Below, in pieces: positions 38,612 to 48,875 of a stretch of DNA of 64,000 nucleotides. Where the stretch lies: contig JADJGV010000007.1 in assembly GCA_016707895.1 (NCBI GenBank), positions 124,001 to 188,000 on the forward strand, read 5' to 3'. Within the stretch, counting starts at the first letter, position 1. Every line of letters starts with the position of its first letter. The position numbers were made by a program, and so were the translations under genes. The stretch comes from Myxococcales bacterium. Lineage in GTDB: Bacteria > Myxococcota_A > Polyangia > Haliangiales > Haliangiaceae. The notes under the pieces are model-generated. The model was not told the DNA's origin, did not search any database, and saw only the letters and a list, made by a program, of their open reading frames with translations.

Positions 38612-38711
38612 TTGAATACGGCATAGATAGCAACGGCCGCCCCATTGTCAAGGCCCCGTCACGAGGTCCGGGGGGGTACAGACTGATCGGATCCCTGACA
38701 GCTCGTTCCAG

Positions 38712-38900
38712 TGAGACGCCCCTTCGCCTCGACCGGCGCCGGCGGGCTCACCGCGCTGTCCGTCTGGTGGCGCCGGCTTGGCATCACGCCTGACCGCATC
38801 ACGCCGGGCAAGCCACAGCAGAACGGCCGCCTCGACAGCAGAACGGCCGCCTCGAGCGCTTCCACCGGACGCTGGCGGGCTCGGCCGCGCGACTTCGCCG
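38712..38900 (+). pseudogene. Remnant of an IS481-type DDE transposase
   Basis: The frame reads PFASTGAGGLTALSVWWRRL, then GITPDRITPGKPQQNGRL, which is the end of the integrase core of IS481/IS3-type transposases. Next comes a direct 20-bp duplication of AGCAGAACGGCCGCCTCGAS (about 38818-38857) that breaks the expected GRLERFHRTLAG. Upstream and downstream parts of the gene are missing. It is a decayed insertion fragment within the gap between the RAYT gene and the cupin gene (38612-39083); I see nothing else in that gap. Confidence 0.7.
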
Positions 38901-39083
38901 TGGTCGCCGTGCCGCCTGCCACAGTCCCGCGTTCCGCGAGCGCGGACGTCAGGGATCACCGCGTCTGTTCAGATGGAGGCTGGTAACCGTCCAACCTCGA
39001 GAGGACGGCGCGGGCGCACCGCGTCGTCCGTCCGGCGAGGGCAGCGCTCCGACACCGGCGGCGGCGCGCCGGCGCCTACGCGA

Positions 39084-39548
39084 TCAGTAGCGCGAGCCGT
39101 CCTTGCGCGCGTAGCCGCCGCCGCCGCTGTAGCGCCCAGGCAAGAACTGCAGGTCGATGTCGGGGTACTCGCCGGCGTCGGCGTCGTCGCGCGACCCGAC
39201 CACCAGGAACGAGGCGTCGGCCGCGCTGCGGTTCTGCAGGCAATGGCCGTCCTTCACGCCGGCCGGGAACCCGGCGCTGTCGCCCGGGCGCAGCACCTGC
39301 TCGCCGGCGTCGGTCACCAGCACCAGCTCGCCGCTCACCACGTAGACGAACTCGTCCTCGCGCGAGTGCCAGTGGCGCTGACTCGACCACACGCCCGGCG
39401 GCAGCGTCACCAGGTTGACCCCGAACTGGGTCAGCCCGGCCGCCTCGCCCAGCTTCAGCCAGCGCCGCGCACGGCACGGCACGTCGAACGGCGCGGGGTA
39501 GCGGCTGCCCTGCCCGCGGGGCGCGGTCTCGGCGTCGATCTTCGGCAT
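39084..39548 (-). CDS. Cupin-domain protein
   Basis: A 154-residue small cupin. The two cupin motifs are recognisable: HWHSREDEFVYVVSGE (metal-binding His, His, Glu) and PGDSAGFPAGVKDGHCLQN with the fourth His. The ATG at 39548 starts at MPKIDAETAP; a longer frame upstream is Arg-rich and less likely. Such single-domain cupins are often sugar-binding or metal-dependent isomerases or dioxygenases, but no substrate can be named. It has no clear operon partner. Confidence 0.8.
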   Translation of the reverse strand: MPKIDAETAPRGQGSRYPAPFDVPCRARRWLKLGEAAGLTQFGVNLVTLPPGVWSSQRHWHSREDEFVYVVSGELVLVTDAGEQVLRPGDSAGFPAGVKDGHCLQNRSAADASFLVVGSRDDADAGEYPDIDLQFLPGRYSGGGGYARKDGSRY

Positions 39549-39603
39549 GGCGACACGATGCCGCGCCCCGCCGACTCGTCGCAACACACGCTAGGCTCTG
39601 GGC

Positions 39604-39659
39604 CGTTTCGGGTGGGGGCCCCGGCGAATGCCGGGGGAGGGTCTTTTCGAAAGACCCTC
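39604..39659 (-). terminator. Two-hairpin 3' element behind clpX
   Basis: Six bases after the clpX stop is a perfect 10-bp hairpin (39637-39659, GAGGGTCTTT/TCG/AAAGACCCTC). It is directly followed by a perfect 7-bp hairpin (39619-39636, CCCCGGC/GAAT/GCCGGGG) and CCCACCCGAAACG. It is built like the elements at 27534, 28956 and 42690. Confidence 0.65.
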
Positions 39660-39665
39660 TCTTCA

Positions 39666-40925
<1,260 letters not shown>

Positions 40926-40936
40926 GAGCGTGCCCC

Positions 40937-41551
<615 letters not shown>

Positions 41552-41751
41552 CTGGCCCCGACTGTACGGGGCAGCCGGCCGCGGCGCAACGCGGCCGCCG
41601 CCTGCCCTTTCGGGTGGGATCCGGGGGGGCTGATCGCGCCGGACCGGGGCTCGGCGCCCCGCGCCCCCGGCCCGATCGTGCAACGTTCGTACAGCGCGCC
41701 GCCTGCGATCGCTGGCTTGGCGCTGGCCACCAGGTTGCAGTGTCCACGGGC

Positions 41752-42618
41752 ATGCTGCTCCGCACCTCGCTGGTCGCCGCGCTCGCCACGGTCACGCTGG
41801 GGCTCGCCGCTCCACCGGCGGGGGCCGCGGGCTCACTGACCATCACCTACACCACGCAGCCGCACGGCGGGAACTACGCGCCGCGCAACATCGTCGCGGT
41901 GTGGGTCGAGGACGCGGCCGGCAACTTCGTGCGGACCATCGACCGCTACGCGGCCACCCGCAAGAGCCACCTGGTGGGGTGGATCGCCAAGGCCGGCAAC
42001 GCCGACACCGACGCGGTGTCCGGCGCCACCCGCGCCAACCACACCGGCGCGCTGACCCGGACCTGGGACCTCACCAGCCGCGCCGGCACCGAGATCCCCG
42101 ACGGCACGTACACGATCCGCATGGAGCTGGCCGACAGCAACGCGTCGACCGCGGCGCAGAACGCGCAAGGCACGTTCACCTTCGTGAAGGGCGCCACGCC
42201 GCAGTCGCAGACCGGCCTCACCAACGGCGGCTTCACCGGCGTCGCGATCGAGTTCACGCCCAACGCGCCGAGCCCGACCTGCGGCAACGGCGCGGTCGAC
42301 ACCGGCGAGACCTGCGACGGCGCCAGCTGCCCCACCAGCTGCGCCGCCAGCGGCGACGCCTGCGCGGTCAACACGCTGTCGGGCAGCGCCGCCGCCTGCA
42401 ACGCCGCCTGCGCGCCGGTCGCGATCACCGCGTGCGTCGACGACGATGGCTGCTGCCCCTCCGCCTGCGCCGCGATCGACGACACCGACTGCGCCGACGG
42501 CGGCGGCGGCCCCACCGAGCTCACCGGCGGCTGCGCCACCAACCGCCCCCTCCCCCCGGCCGCCCTCGGCCTCGTCCTCGCCTGGCTCGCCACCCGCCGC
42601 CGCCGCGCCGCCCGCTGA
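41752..42618 (+). CDS. DUF2271-like exported protein with MYXO-CTERM-like tail
   Basis: A 288-residue exported protein (signal peptide ending APPAGAAG). The first domain contains NIVAVWVEDAAGNFVRTID and DGTYTIRMELAD, which fit the DUF2271 fold of periplasmic proteins. A Cys-rich segment follows (TCGNGAVDTGETCDGASC, DDDGCCPSAC). The C-terminus has a Cys, a short hydrophobic helix and an Arg cluster (GGCATN, ALGLVLAWLA, TRRRRAAR), which fits the MYXO-CTERM sorting signal for outer-surface anchoring. It is divergent from clpP. The specific function is unknown. Confidence 0.8.
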   Translation: MLLRTSLVAALATVTLGLAAPPAGAAGSLTITYTTQPHGGNYAPRNIVAVWVEDAAGNFVRTIDRYAATRKSHLVGWIAKAGNADTDAVSGATRANHTGALTRTWDLTSRAGTEIPDGTYTIRMELADSNASTAAQNAQGTFTFVKGATPQSQTGLTNGGFTGVAIEFTPNAPSPTCGNGAVDTGETCDGASCPTSCAASGDACAVNTLSGSAAACNAACAPVAITACVDDDGCCPSACAAIDDTDCADGGGGPTELTGGCATNRPLPPAALGLVLAWLATRRRRAAR

Positions 42619-42689
42619 ACGCTCAGGTTCACGCCGCGCAACCCGCCCGACCGCAACGCACCTCCCGGGAGGCCAGGCGGACAGCCGTC

Positions 42690-42752
42690 TCGGGCGGGGG
42701 CCCCGTGTGGGGGCATGACCCCGCACGGGGGAGGGTTTGGCGACAAACCCTC
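42690..42752 (-). terminator. Two-hairpin 3' element behind tig
   Basis: Eight bases after the stop is a 9-bp hairpin (42731-42752, GAGGGTTTG/GCGA/CAAACCCTC). It is followed directly by a 12-bp hairpin with one wobble pair (42701-42730, loop GCATGA) and the CCCGCCCGAGAC version of the distal word. It could limit read-through into the convergent gene ending at 42618. Confidence 0.65.
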
Positions 42753-42760
42753 CTAGTAGC

Positions 42761-44134
42761 TCAGTGATCGCAGTCGGGCCCGTGGACGTGGCCCGGCTCG
42801 TCGTGGCCGACCGGCGCGGTCGGCAGCTCGGCGCCGACCGGCTCCGACAGCTTCTCGACCTCGGTGACCGCGGCCTTGCTCACCAGGAAGTCGAGCACCT
42901 TGTCCTGGCGCAGCGACCACCGGGCGTTGTCGAGGCGGCCGTCCTTGGCCCACTCGGCCTTGAGCTTCTGCGGCGCCTGGTTCTTGGCCTTGGCCGCCAT
43001 CGCCACCTGCAGGTCGACCTCGTTCTCGGCGACCGTGATGGTCTCCTTCTCGGCGATCGCCTCGAGCAGGAGCTGGCCGCGCACCTCGTCGGCGCCGCCC
43101 GGCGCCATCTTGGCCACCAGCTCGGCGTTGAGGCCCTGGCCCTCGCGGTCGGGCGGCATGCCCAGCATCTGGCGCAGCCGGTTGTACTGGTTGAACACCG
43201 CGCGATCGACGAGGCTCTGGGCCACCGGGATCTGGTTGGCCTTCACCAGCGCGCGCAGCGCGTTCTGCCGCGCCTCCTGCGTGATGATCGAGTTCTCGCG
43301 GGCCTCGAGGTCGGCGCGGATCGCCGCGCGCAGGCCGTCGATGGTCTCGGACTTGCCGGTGTCCTTGGCGAAGTCGTCGTTGAGCTCGGGCACGTTCTTG
43401 GCGCGGACCTCGACGATCGTCGCGGTCAGCTGCGCGGTGCGGCCCTTGAGGTTGTCGTCGGCGTGGTCGGCCGGGATCGCGATCTCGATCGCGTGATCCT
43501 TGGTGGCGAACGGCAGGCCGGTCAGCGCCGCGCGCATGCCGGGCAGCGGCTCGCGCTCGGCGTCGTCGAGGTCGACGCCGAACCGCGGCTGGTTCACCGG
43601 GTGCTCGCCGATCGTGCCGACGATGCTGGCGATCACGACGTCGCCGGCGGCGGTCTCCTCGCGGCCCTCGATCGGGACCAGCTCGGTGTGCTCCTTGCGC
43701 AGCTGCTCGAGGGCCTTGTCGACCTCGGCCTCGGGGACGTTCAGCTTGCGGCGCTCGATGGCCAGGCCCTCGTAGTTGGCCGGCTGGACGTCGCCCTTGA
43801 TCTCGACGATCGCGGCGTACGCGAACGGCTCGCCGCGCTTGATCTGCGCGCCCTCGAGGTCGCGCGGCTCGGCGACCGCGCCGAGGCCGTGCTCGCGGTT
43901 GGCGGTGAAGAACGACTCGCGGATCAGCTGCTCGGCCACGTCGGCGTGGACCCGCGGCGCGTAGATCTGCTCGAGCACCGAGCGCGGCGCCTTGCCCTTG
44001 CGGAAGCCGCGCAGGGACACGCCCTTGCCGAGCTCGCGGTAGGCGACGTTCAGGCGATCGGCCACCGTCTGCCACGGGACCTCGACGAACAGCTTCTTCT
44101 CGACCGGGGACACGTCTTCGATGCGGACCTGCAT
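42761..44134 (-). CDS. tig: Trigger factor (ribosome-associated chaperone, PPIase)
   Basis: Folds nascent chains at the ribosome exit. The 457 residues show the ribosome-binding domain with FRKGKAPRSVLEQIY (a variant of the GFRxGK signature), the FKBP-like PPIase region (residues about 165-240) and the long helical C-terminal domain. The C-terminus is unusually His/Asp/Gly-rich (HDEPGHVHGPDCDH), which could bind a metal. The sequence supports its assignment independent of context; it is not adjacent to clpP as in many genomes. Confidence 0.96.
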   Translation of the reverse strand: MQVRIEDVSPVEKKLFVEVPWQTVADRLNVAYRELGKGVSLRGFRKGKAPRSVLEQIYAPRVHADVAEQLIRESFFTANREHGLGAVAEPRDLEGAQIKRGEPFAYAAIVEIKGDVQPANYEGLAIERRKLNVPEAEVDKALEQLRKEHTELVPIEGREETAAGDVVIASIVGTIGEHPVNQPRFGVDLDDAEREPLPGMRAALTGLPFATKDHAIEIAIPADHADDNLKGRTAQLTATIVEVRAKNVPELNDDFAKDTGKSETIDGLRAAIRADLEARENSIITQEARQNALRALVKANQIPVAQSLVDRAVFNQYNRLRQMLGMPPDREGQGLNAELVAKMAPGGADEVRGQLLLEAIAEKETITVAENEVDLQVAMAAKAKNQAPQKLKAEWAKDGRLDNARWSLRQDKVLDFLVSKAAVTEVEKLSEPVGAELPTAPVGHDEPGHVHGPDCDH

Positions 44135-44269
44135 GGGGCCGCGTGGTTACCACAGCCCGGCGCGAAAGCGAACGGCCGCGTTCAGCCAGTGACGCCACGT
44201 GCTTTCAGGGCCTTGCGCCCGGGGCCGGGCGCGAGCGGGGCGCCCCGGCTTCGTGCTACAGGGTCGCCG

Positions 44270-44905
44270 ATGAGCCGCCTCCTCGATGAATGCTTCGCGG
44301 CCAACCGCCAGTGGGCGGCCGCCGCCGTCGCCAACGACCCCGGCTACTTCAAGCGCCTCGAGGCGATCCAGCGCCCCGAGCTCCTGTGGATCGGCTGCTC
44401 GGACAGCCGCCTGCCGCCCAACGAGATCATCGGCCGCGCCTCGGGCGAACTGTTCGTCCACCGCAACGTCGCCAACGTCGTCGAGCACACCGACGTCAAC
44501 TGCCTGTCGGTCTTGCAGTACGCGGTCGACGTGCTGCAGGTGAAGCACGTGATCGTCTGTGGCCACTACGGCTGCGGCGGCGTGCGCGCGGCGATGCAGG
44601 CCCAGCAGCTCGGGCTGATCGACAACTGGCTGCGCCACATCCGTGACGTCCACCTGTGGCACCGCGAGGAGCTGGCGGCGATCGCGGACCCCGACGCCCG
44701 GGCCGACCGCCTCGCCGAGCTCAACGTCGAGGCCCAGGTGGCCAACGTCTGCCACACGACGATCGTCCAGGACGCCTGGCAGCGCGGCCAGGCGCTCACC
44801 ATCCACGGCTGGATCTACGCGCTCCGCGACGGCCTGATCCGCGACCTCGGCATGGTGATCAGCTCGCCCGACCAGATCCCGCCCGAGTACCGGCTGTTCG
44901 CGTAG
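44270..44905 (+). CDS. can: Beta-class carbonic anhydrase
   Basis: Interconverts CO2 and bicarbonate in the cytoplasm. The 211 residues carry the zinc ligands Cys43, His99 and Cys102 (IGCSDSR and VCGHYGCGG) and the Asp-Arg dyad (Asp45, Arg47). It most resembles E. coli Can. A TACAGG box ends 7 bp before the ATG, so it may be expressed from its own leaderless promoter. It ends 4 bp from the convergent cyclase gene. Confidence 0.96.
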   Translation: MSRLLDECFAANRQWAAAAVANDPGYFKRLEAIQRPELLWIGCSDSRLPPNEIIGRASGELFVHRNVANVVEHTDVNCLSVLQYAVDVLQVKHVIVCGHYGCGGVRAAMQAQQLGLIDNWLRHIRDVHLWHREELAAIADPDARADRLAELNVEAQVANVCHTTIVQDAWQRGQALTIHGWIYALRDGLIRDLGMVISSPDQIPPEYRLFA

Positions 44906-44909
44906 GCGC

Positions 44910-46568
44910 TCAAGCGCCGGCGGCGCCGGCCAGGCGCGCCCGGTGGTACGCGACCGCCGCGTCGTCGCCGCGGGCGGCCAGCGCGTCGAGCGCCGCGGCC
45001 GCCCCGGGATCGTCGGCGCGCAACAGGGCCATCGCCGCGCGGTACTCGTCGAGCCAGGCCCGCCGCGGGTCGTCGTCGGTGAGCACCTCGTAGACCTCGG
45101 TCGGCTCGGCGCGCCCGCGCAGCACCAGCGTGTCGAGCCATCGGGCCCGGGCCATGACGCCGGCGGCGACGACGGTCGGCCCCGACGCCACCAGCCGCGC
45201 GCCGTAGGTCTTGCACAGGCCCTCGAGCCGGCTGGCCACGTTCACCGCGTCGCCGATCACCGTGTACTCGAGCTTCTTGGCGCTGCCGATCGAGCCGGCC
45301 ACCACGTCGCCGGCGTGGATCGCGATGCCGATCTCGAGCGGCTTGGCGCCGCGCGCCACCCGGGCCGCGTTCCACGTGCCCAGCGCCGCCAGCATCGCCA
45401 GCGCGGCCTCGACCGCGGGCGCCTCGGGCCGGGCGCCGCCGTCGAGCGCGCCCCAGTCGGCCATGATCGCGTCGCCGATGAACTTGTCGATCCGGCCGCC
45501 GTGGCCGGTGATGACCGTGGTCATGCAGTCGAGGTAGTCGTTGAGCATCGCGACGACCTCCTCGGGCGGCAACCCCTCGCTCAGCGTCGTGAACTTGCGG
45601 ACGTCGACGAACATCACCGCGGCGTGGCGGCGCTGGCCGCGCACCGCGTGCGAGCGATCGGACAGCATCCGCTCGACCACCTCGGGCGCGACGTACTGGC
45701 CGAACGTCGCCTTGATGAACTCGCGCTCCTCGAGGCCGTGGGCCATCTCGTCGAAGTGCCGCCCGACCACGCCGAACTCGTCGGTGCGGTGCAGCTTGGC
45801 CCGCACCGACAGCTGGCCCGAGGCGATCGCGTTGGTGGCCTCGACCATGCGCGCCAGCGGCGTGCGGACGCTGCGCGCGACCACCGCCGCCAGCAGGATC
45901 AGCGCGACGATCGCCACCGCCAGCACCGCCACCGCGACCACCGCGGCCTCGCGCTTGATCGCCGCCAGCCGGGTGGCGCGCACGTCGACGCCGACGATCG
46001 CCACCGCCTGGCCGCCGGCGTCGACGATCGGCGCGTAGCCCGACAGGACGTTGCCCCAGGCGTCGCGGTACGGGCGATCCTCGACGGTGGGCTGGTCGAA
46101 GCCGGCCAGCATCGCTCGGGCGCTGCCGACCTCGTAGGGCTCGCCCGGCTGGCCCGGCGCGGCGTCGCCGATGATCACGACGTCGATCACGAAGGTCAGC
46201 GTGGTCGGGGTTGGCCCGCGCCGGAACACGTAGATGTCGCTGAAGTCGGGCTCGGCCGCGGCCACCGCGCGGAAGCGCGCCGCCAGCCGGCGGTAGGCCG
46301 GCTGCTCGACGTCGGCCGGGCCGCGGATGGCGAGCACGTCGTCGGGGGGGATCGACGCGGCCAGCGTCATCGCGGCGATCCGCAGCCGGGCCTGCAGCGC
46401 CGCCAGCTCGCGCTCGACGCCGCGCAGGTAGAAGAACCCGGTCACGCTCAACAGCACCGCCAGCACCAGCCCGCCGTACATCGCCGACAGCCGCACGTGG
46501 AACCGCTGCCACAGGCGCAGACCACGGGTCGTCGAGGGTTCGGCCACGCCGTCCCAGTGTACGCCCAC
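44910..46568 (-). CDS. Membrane adenylate/guanylate cyclase with HAMP domain
   Basis: A 552-residue class III nucleotide cyclase. A first transmembrane helix (residues about 32-52) is followed by an about 140-residue extracytoplasmic sensor domain with PAS/CACHE-like features (YRDAWGNVLSGYAPIVDAGG). A second helix (about 195-220), a HAMP segment and the catalytic domain (about 315-490) complete the protein. The two metal-binding aspartates lie in VMFVDVRKFTTLSEG and KFIGDAIMADWGA, and the transition-state Asn/Arg region is VIGDAVNVASRLEG. It should signal an outside stimulus by making cAMP or cGMP. The ligand is unknown. Confidence 0.9.
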   Translation of the reverse strand: MGVHWDGVAEPSTTRGLRLWQRFHVRLSAMYGGLVLAVLLSVTGFFYLRGVERELAALQARLRIAAMTLAASIPPDDVLAIRGPADVEQPAYRRLAARFRAVAAAEPDFSDIYVFRRGPTPTTLTFVIDVVIIGDAAPGQPGEPYEVGSARAMLAGFDQPTVEDRPYRDAWGNVLSGYAPIVDAGGQAVAIVGVDVRATRLAAIKREAAVVAVAVLAVAIVALILLAAVVARSVRTPLARMVEATNAIASGQLSVRAKLHRTDEFGVVGRHFDEMAHGLEEREFIKATFGQYVAPEVVERMLSDRSHAVRGQRRHAAVMFVDVRKFTTLSEGLPPEEVVAMLNDYLDCMTTVITGHGGRIDKFIGDAIMADWGALDGGARPEAPAVEAALAMLAALGTWNAARVARGAKPLEIGIAIHAGDVVAGSIGSAKKLEYTVIGDAVNVASRLEGLCKTYGARLVASGPTVVAAGVMARARWLDTLVLRGRAEPTEVYEVLTDDDPRRAWLDEYRAAMALLRADDPGAAAALDALAARGDDAAVAYHRARLAGAAGA

Positions 46569-46602
46569 CGCCGGCGGTCCGGGGCGCCGCGGGGCCCACG
46601 GC

Positions 46603-47466
46603 TCACGCGATCGCGGCGATCAGCCGGCGGGCGGCCGGCCCGGGGTGGCCGCGGTGGTACAGCCGCGGCACGAAGCGGTGGCGCGACGCGCGGGTCCAGG
46701 CGATCCGCCGGACCCGGCCCCGGGCCAGGTCGTCGGCGATCAGCGCGTCGGGCAGCCAGCCGTAGCCGATCCCGGCCAGCACCGCGGCCCGCTTGGCGCC
46801 GAAGTCGTTGAGGTGCACGGTGGCGTGGGCCTCGATCGCCGCGGTCGGCAGCTCGAGCCGCGGGTCCGAGCCGCGCACCGTGAGCAACAGGTGGCGGCGC
46901 AGCGCCTTGGTGTCGTGGCGGCCGTGGGCCAGCGGGTGGTCGCGGTGGGCCACCAGCGACGCCGGCAGTGCCGGCAGCGGCACCGCGGTCAGCGCCACCG
47001 CCGGCGGCACCACCGCGATCATCAGGTCGGCGGCCGAGCGCACGAAGGTGTCCTCGACGCCGGCCAGGAACTCGGCGCGCACGTCGATCTGCGTCGGCAC
47101 CCGCTCGCGGGCCAGCTGCCCGACCGCGCGCAGGAGCGGCTCGATCGGCACGATGCCGTCGAACACCACCCGCAGGGTCGGCTCCCAGCCGGCCCGCAGC
47201 TCGTGGACCGCGGCGTGCAGCTCGGCCTCGGCGGCCAGCACCTCGCGCGCGCTGGCCAGCACCCGCCGGCCGTGGGCCGACAGGGTCGTGCGGTAGCCGC
47301 TGCGATCGACCACCGCGAAGCCGAGGGCGTCCTCGAGGGTGCGGATCAGGTACAGCACCGAGGTGTGGCCGCGGCCCAGCGCGGCGGCGGCGGCGGCGAA
47401 GGTGCCGGTGCGGGCCAGCGCCTCGAGGGCGCGCAGCTGGTCGAGGGTGATGTCGACTCTGTGCAT
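46603..47466 (-). CDS. LysR-family regulator, probably of hmgA-hppD
   Basis: A 287-residue LysR-type transcription factor. The winged helix is at the N-terminus (ITLDQLRALEALARTGTFAAAAAALGRGHTSVLYLIRTLE, in parts), and the effector-binding domain covers residues about 90-287. The ATG at 47466 begins at MHRVDITLDQL; an in-frame GTG three codons upstream is possible. It is divergent from hmgA with 68 bp between them. This gap contains a perfect 8-bp inverted repeat, the classic arrangement for an autoregulated LysR activator. The effector is probably an intermediate of tyrosine degradation (inference). Confidence 0.9.
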   Translation of the reverse strand: MHRVDITLDQLRALEALARTGTFAAAAAALGRGHTSVLYLIRTLEDALGFAVVDRSGYRTTLSAHGRRVLASAREVLAAEAELHAAVHELRAGWEPTLRVVFDGIVPIEPLLRAVGQLARERVPTQIDVRAEFLAGVEDTFVRSAADLMIAVVPPAVALTAVPLPALPASLVAHRDHPLAHGRHDTKALRRHLLLTVRGSDPRLELPTAAIEAHATVHLNDFGAKRAAVLAGIGYGWLPDALIADDLARGRVRRIAWTRASRHRFVPRLYHRGHPGPAARRLIAAIA

Positions 47467-47484
47467 GCTGTGCACAGTGTAACA

Positions 47485-47506
47485 GCAAAGATTGTCCTAT
47501 CTTTGC
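47485..47506. promoter_or_regulatory. Perfect inverted repeat between lysR-type gene and hmgA
   Basis: GCAAAGAT-TGTCCT-ATCTTTGC is an 8-bp perfect palindrome with 6-bp spacer, unusually A/T-rich for this genome and centred in the divergent promoter region. It is the best candidate operator for the LysR-type protein. A second near-palindrome, GTGCATGCTGTGCAC, overlaps the regulator's start. Confidence 0.65.
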
Positions 47507-47534
47507 CACGGCGGCGTGGGCCAGCCTGGGGCCC

Positions 47535-48650
47535 ATGGACATCCCCTACGTGCGCGGCCGGGTCGCGCAGCAAGCCCACGTCGCCCTGCCCGAGGGCACC
47601 GTCGAGGAAGAGTACGCGCGCAACGGCTTCTTCGGCCGCTACGCCCACCTGTACCGGACCAACGCGCCGGTGGCGTGGTCGCGGATCGAGGGCCCGCTGC
47701 GGCCGCGGCTGTACGACCTGGGCGCGGTCGAGCCCGGCGACTACCTGGCGGCGCGGGTGCCGGTGCTGGCCAACGCCGACGCGCGGGTGCTGACGGTGAC
47801 GCTCGACGCACCGATGCCGTACCTGTTCCGCAACGCCGACGGCGACGAGCTGTTGTTCGTCCACGCCGGCGCCGGGCGCCTCGAGACCGACTTCGGCCCG
47901 CTGGCCTACGAGCCCGGCGACTACCTGGTGATCCCGCGCGGCACCGCGTACCGGCTGGCCCCGAGCAGCCTGACCCGGCTGCTGGTGGTCGAGACCACCG
48001 GCGAGCTGGCGGTGCCCGATCGCGGCATGCTCGGCCAGCACGCGCTGTTCGATCCGGCGGTGATCAAGGTGCCGACGCCCGACGAGCGCTCGACGCTCGC
48101 CGCCGGGCTGGCCACCTGCGCGCCCGACGAGTGGCGGGTGGTGATCCAGCGCCAGGGCGCGCTGACCTCGGTCTACTACCGCCACTGCCCGCTCGACACC
48201 GTGGGCTGGAAGGGCACGCTGACGGTCTGGCAGCTCAACGTCCGCGACATCCGCCCGGTGTCGAGCGACCGCTACCACCTGCCGCCGTCGGCCCACACCA
48301 CGCTGATCGCGCCCGGCGTCGCGATCTGCACGTTCGCGCCGCGCCCCCTCGAGAACGGCGACCCGCGCGCGCTCAAGGTGCCCTTCTACCACTCCAACAT
48401 CGACTTCGACGAGGTGCTCTTCTACCACGCGGGCGAGTTCTTCAGCCGCGACGGCATCCGCCCCGGCATGCTGACGTTCCACCCGCAGGGCATCCACCAC
48501 GGCCCGCAGACCCGCGCCTTCGAGCGCACCGGCGCCGCCACCCGGACCGAGGAGGTGGCGGTGATGATCGACACCCGCCGCCCGCTCGAGGTGTGCGCCC
48601 CGGCCACCGCCTTCGAGCGCCCCGACTACTGGCAGAGCTGGCAGCGCTGA
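47535..48650 (+). CDS. hmgA: Homogentisate 1,2-dioxygenase
   Basis: Opens the homogentisate ring to maleylacetoacetate in tyrosine and phenylalanine breakdown. The 371 residues have the double cupin-like fold with the iron-binding region FYHSNIDFDEVLFYHAGEFF (His and Glu) and FHPQGIHHGPQ (second His). It is somewhat shorter than mammalian enzymes (about 445 residues) but similar to other compact bacterial forms. It is 225 bp upstream of hppD on the same strand, so the pathway's two consecutive enzymes are neighbours. The two-hairpin element directly after hmgA may allow differential expression. Confidence 0.94.
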   Translation: MDIPYVRGRVAQQAHVALPEGTVEEEYARNGFFGRYAHLYRTNAPVAWSRIEGPLRPRLYDLGAVEPGDYLAARVPVLANADARVLTVTLDAPMPYLFRNADGDELLFVHAGAGRLETDFGPLAYEPGDYLVIPRGTAYRLAPSSLTRLLVVETTGELAVPDRGMLGQHALFDPAVIKVPTPDERSTLAAGLATCAPDEWRVVIQRQGALTSVYYRHCPLDTVGWKGTLTVWQLNVRDIRPVSSDRYHLPPSAHTTLIAPGVAICTFAPRPLENGDPRALKVPFYHSNIDFDEVLFYHAGEFFSRDGIRPGMLTFHPQGIHHGPQTRAFERTGAATRTEEVAVMIDTRRPLEVCAPATAFERPDYWQSWQR

Positions 48651-48663
48651 GCTGTACTTCTGG

Positions 48664-48724
48664 GAGGGTTTGTCGACAAACCCTCCCCCACGGGGTCATG
48701 CCCCCGTGGGTCCCCCTCCCGATA
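48664..48724 (+). terminator. Two-hairpin 3' element behind hmgA
   Basis: Thirteen bases after the stop is a 9-bp hairpin (48664-48685, GAGGGTTTG/TCGA/CAAACCCTC). A 9-bp hairpin follows (48687-48710, CCCACGGGG/TCATGC/CCCCGTGGG), then TCCCCCTCCCGATACGCGAGAG. The orientation follows the gene, here the plus strand. Confidence 0.65.
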
Positions 48725-48875
48725 CGCGAGAGCCCACAGCGCGGATCGGCAGTTGGATCCCGTTCCCGTTCCCCTCCCCCGCCCGAGACGCGCCCCCCCG
48801 GCGCGTCGACCGGTGCTCGACCGAGGACTCACCGGCGCTGACCGCGCGCTTCCACCGCCCCGACGAGGATCTCCG

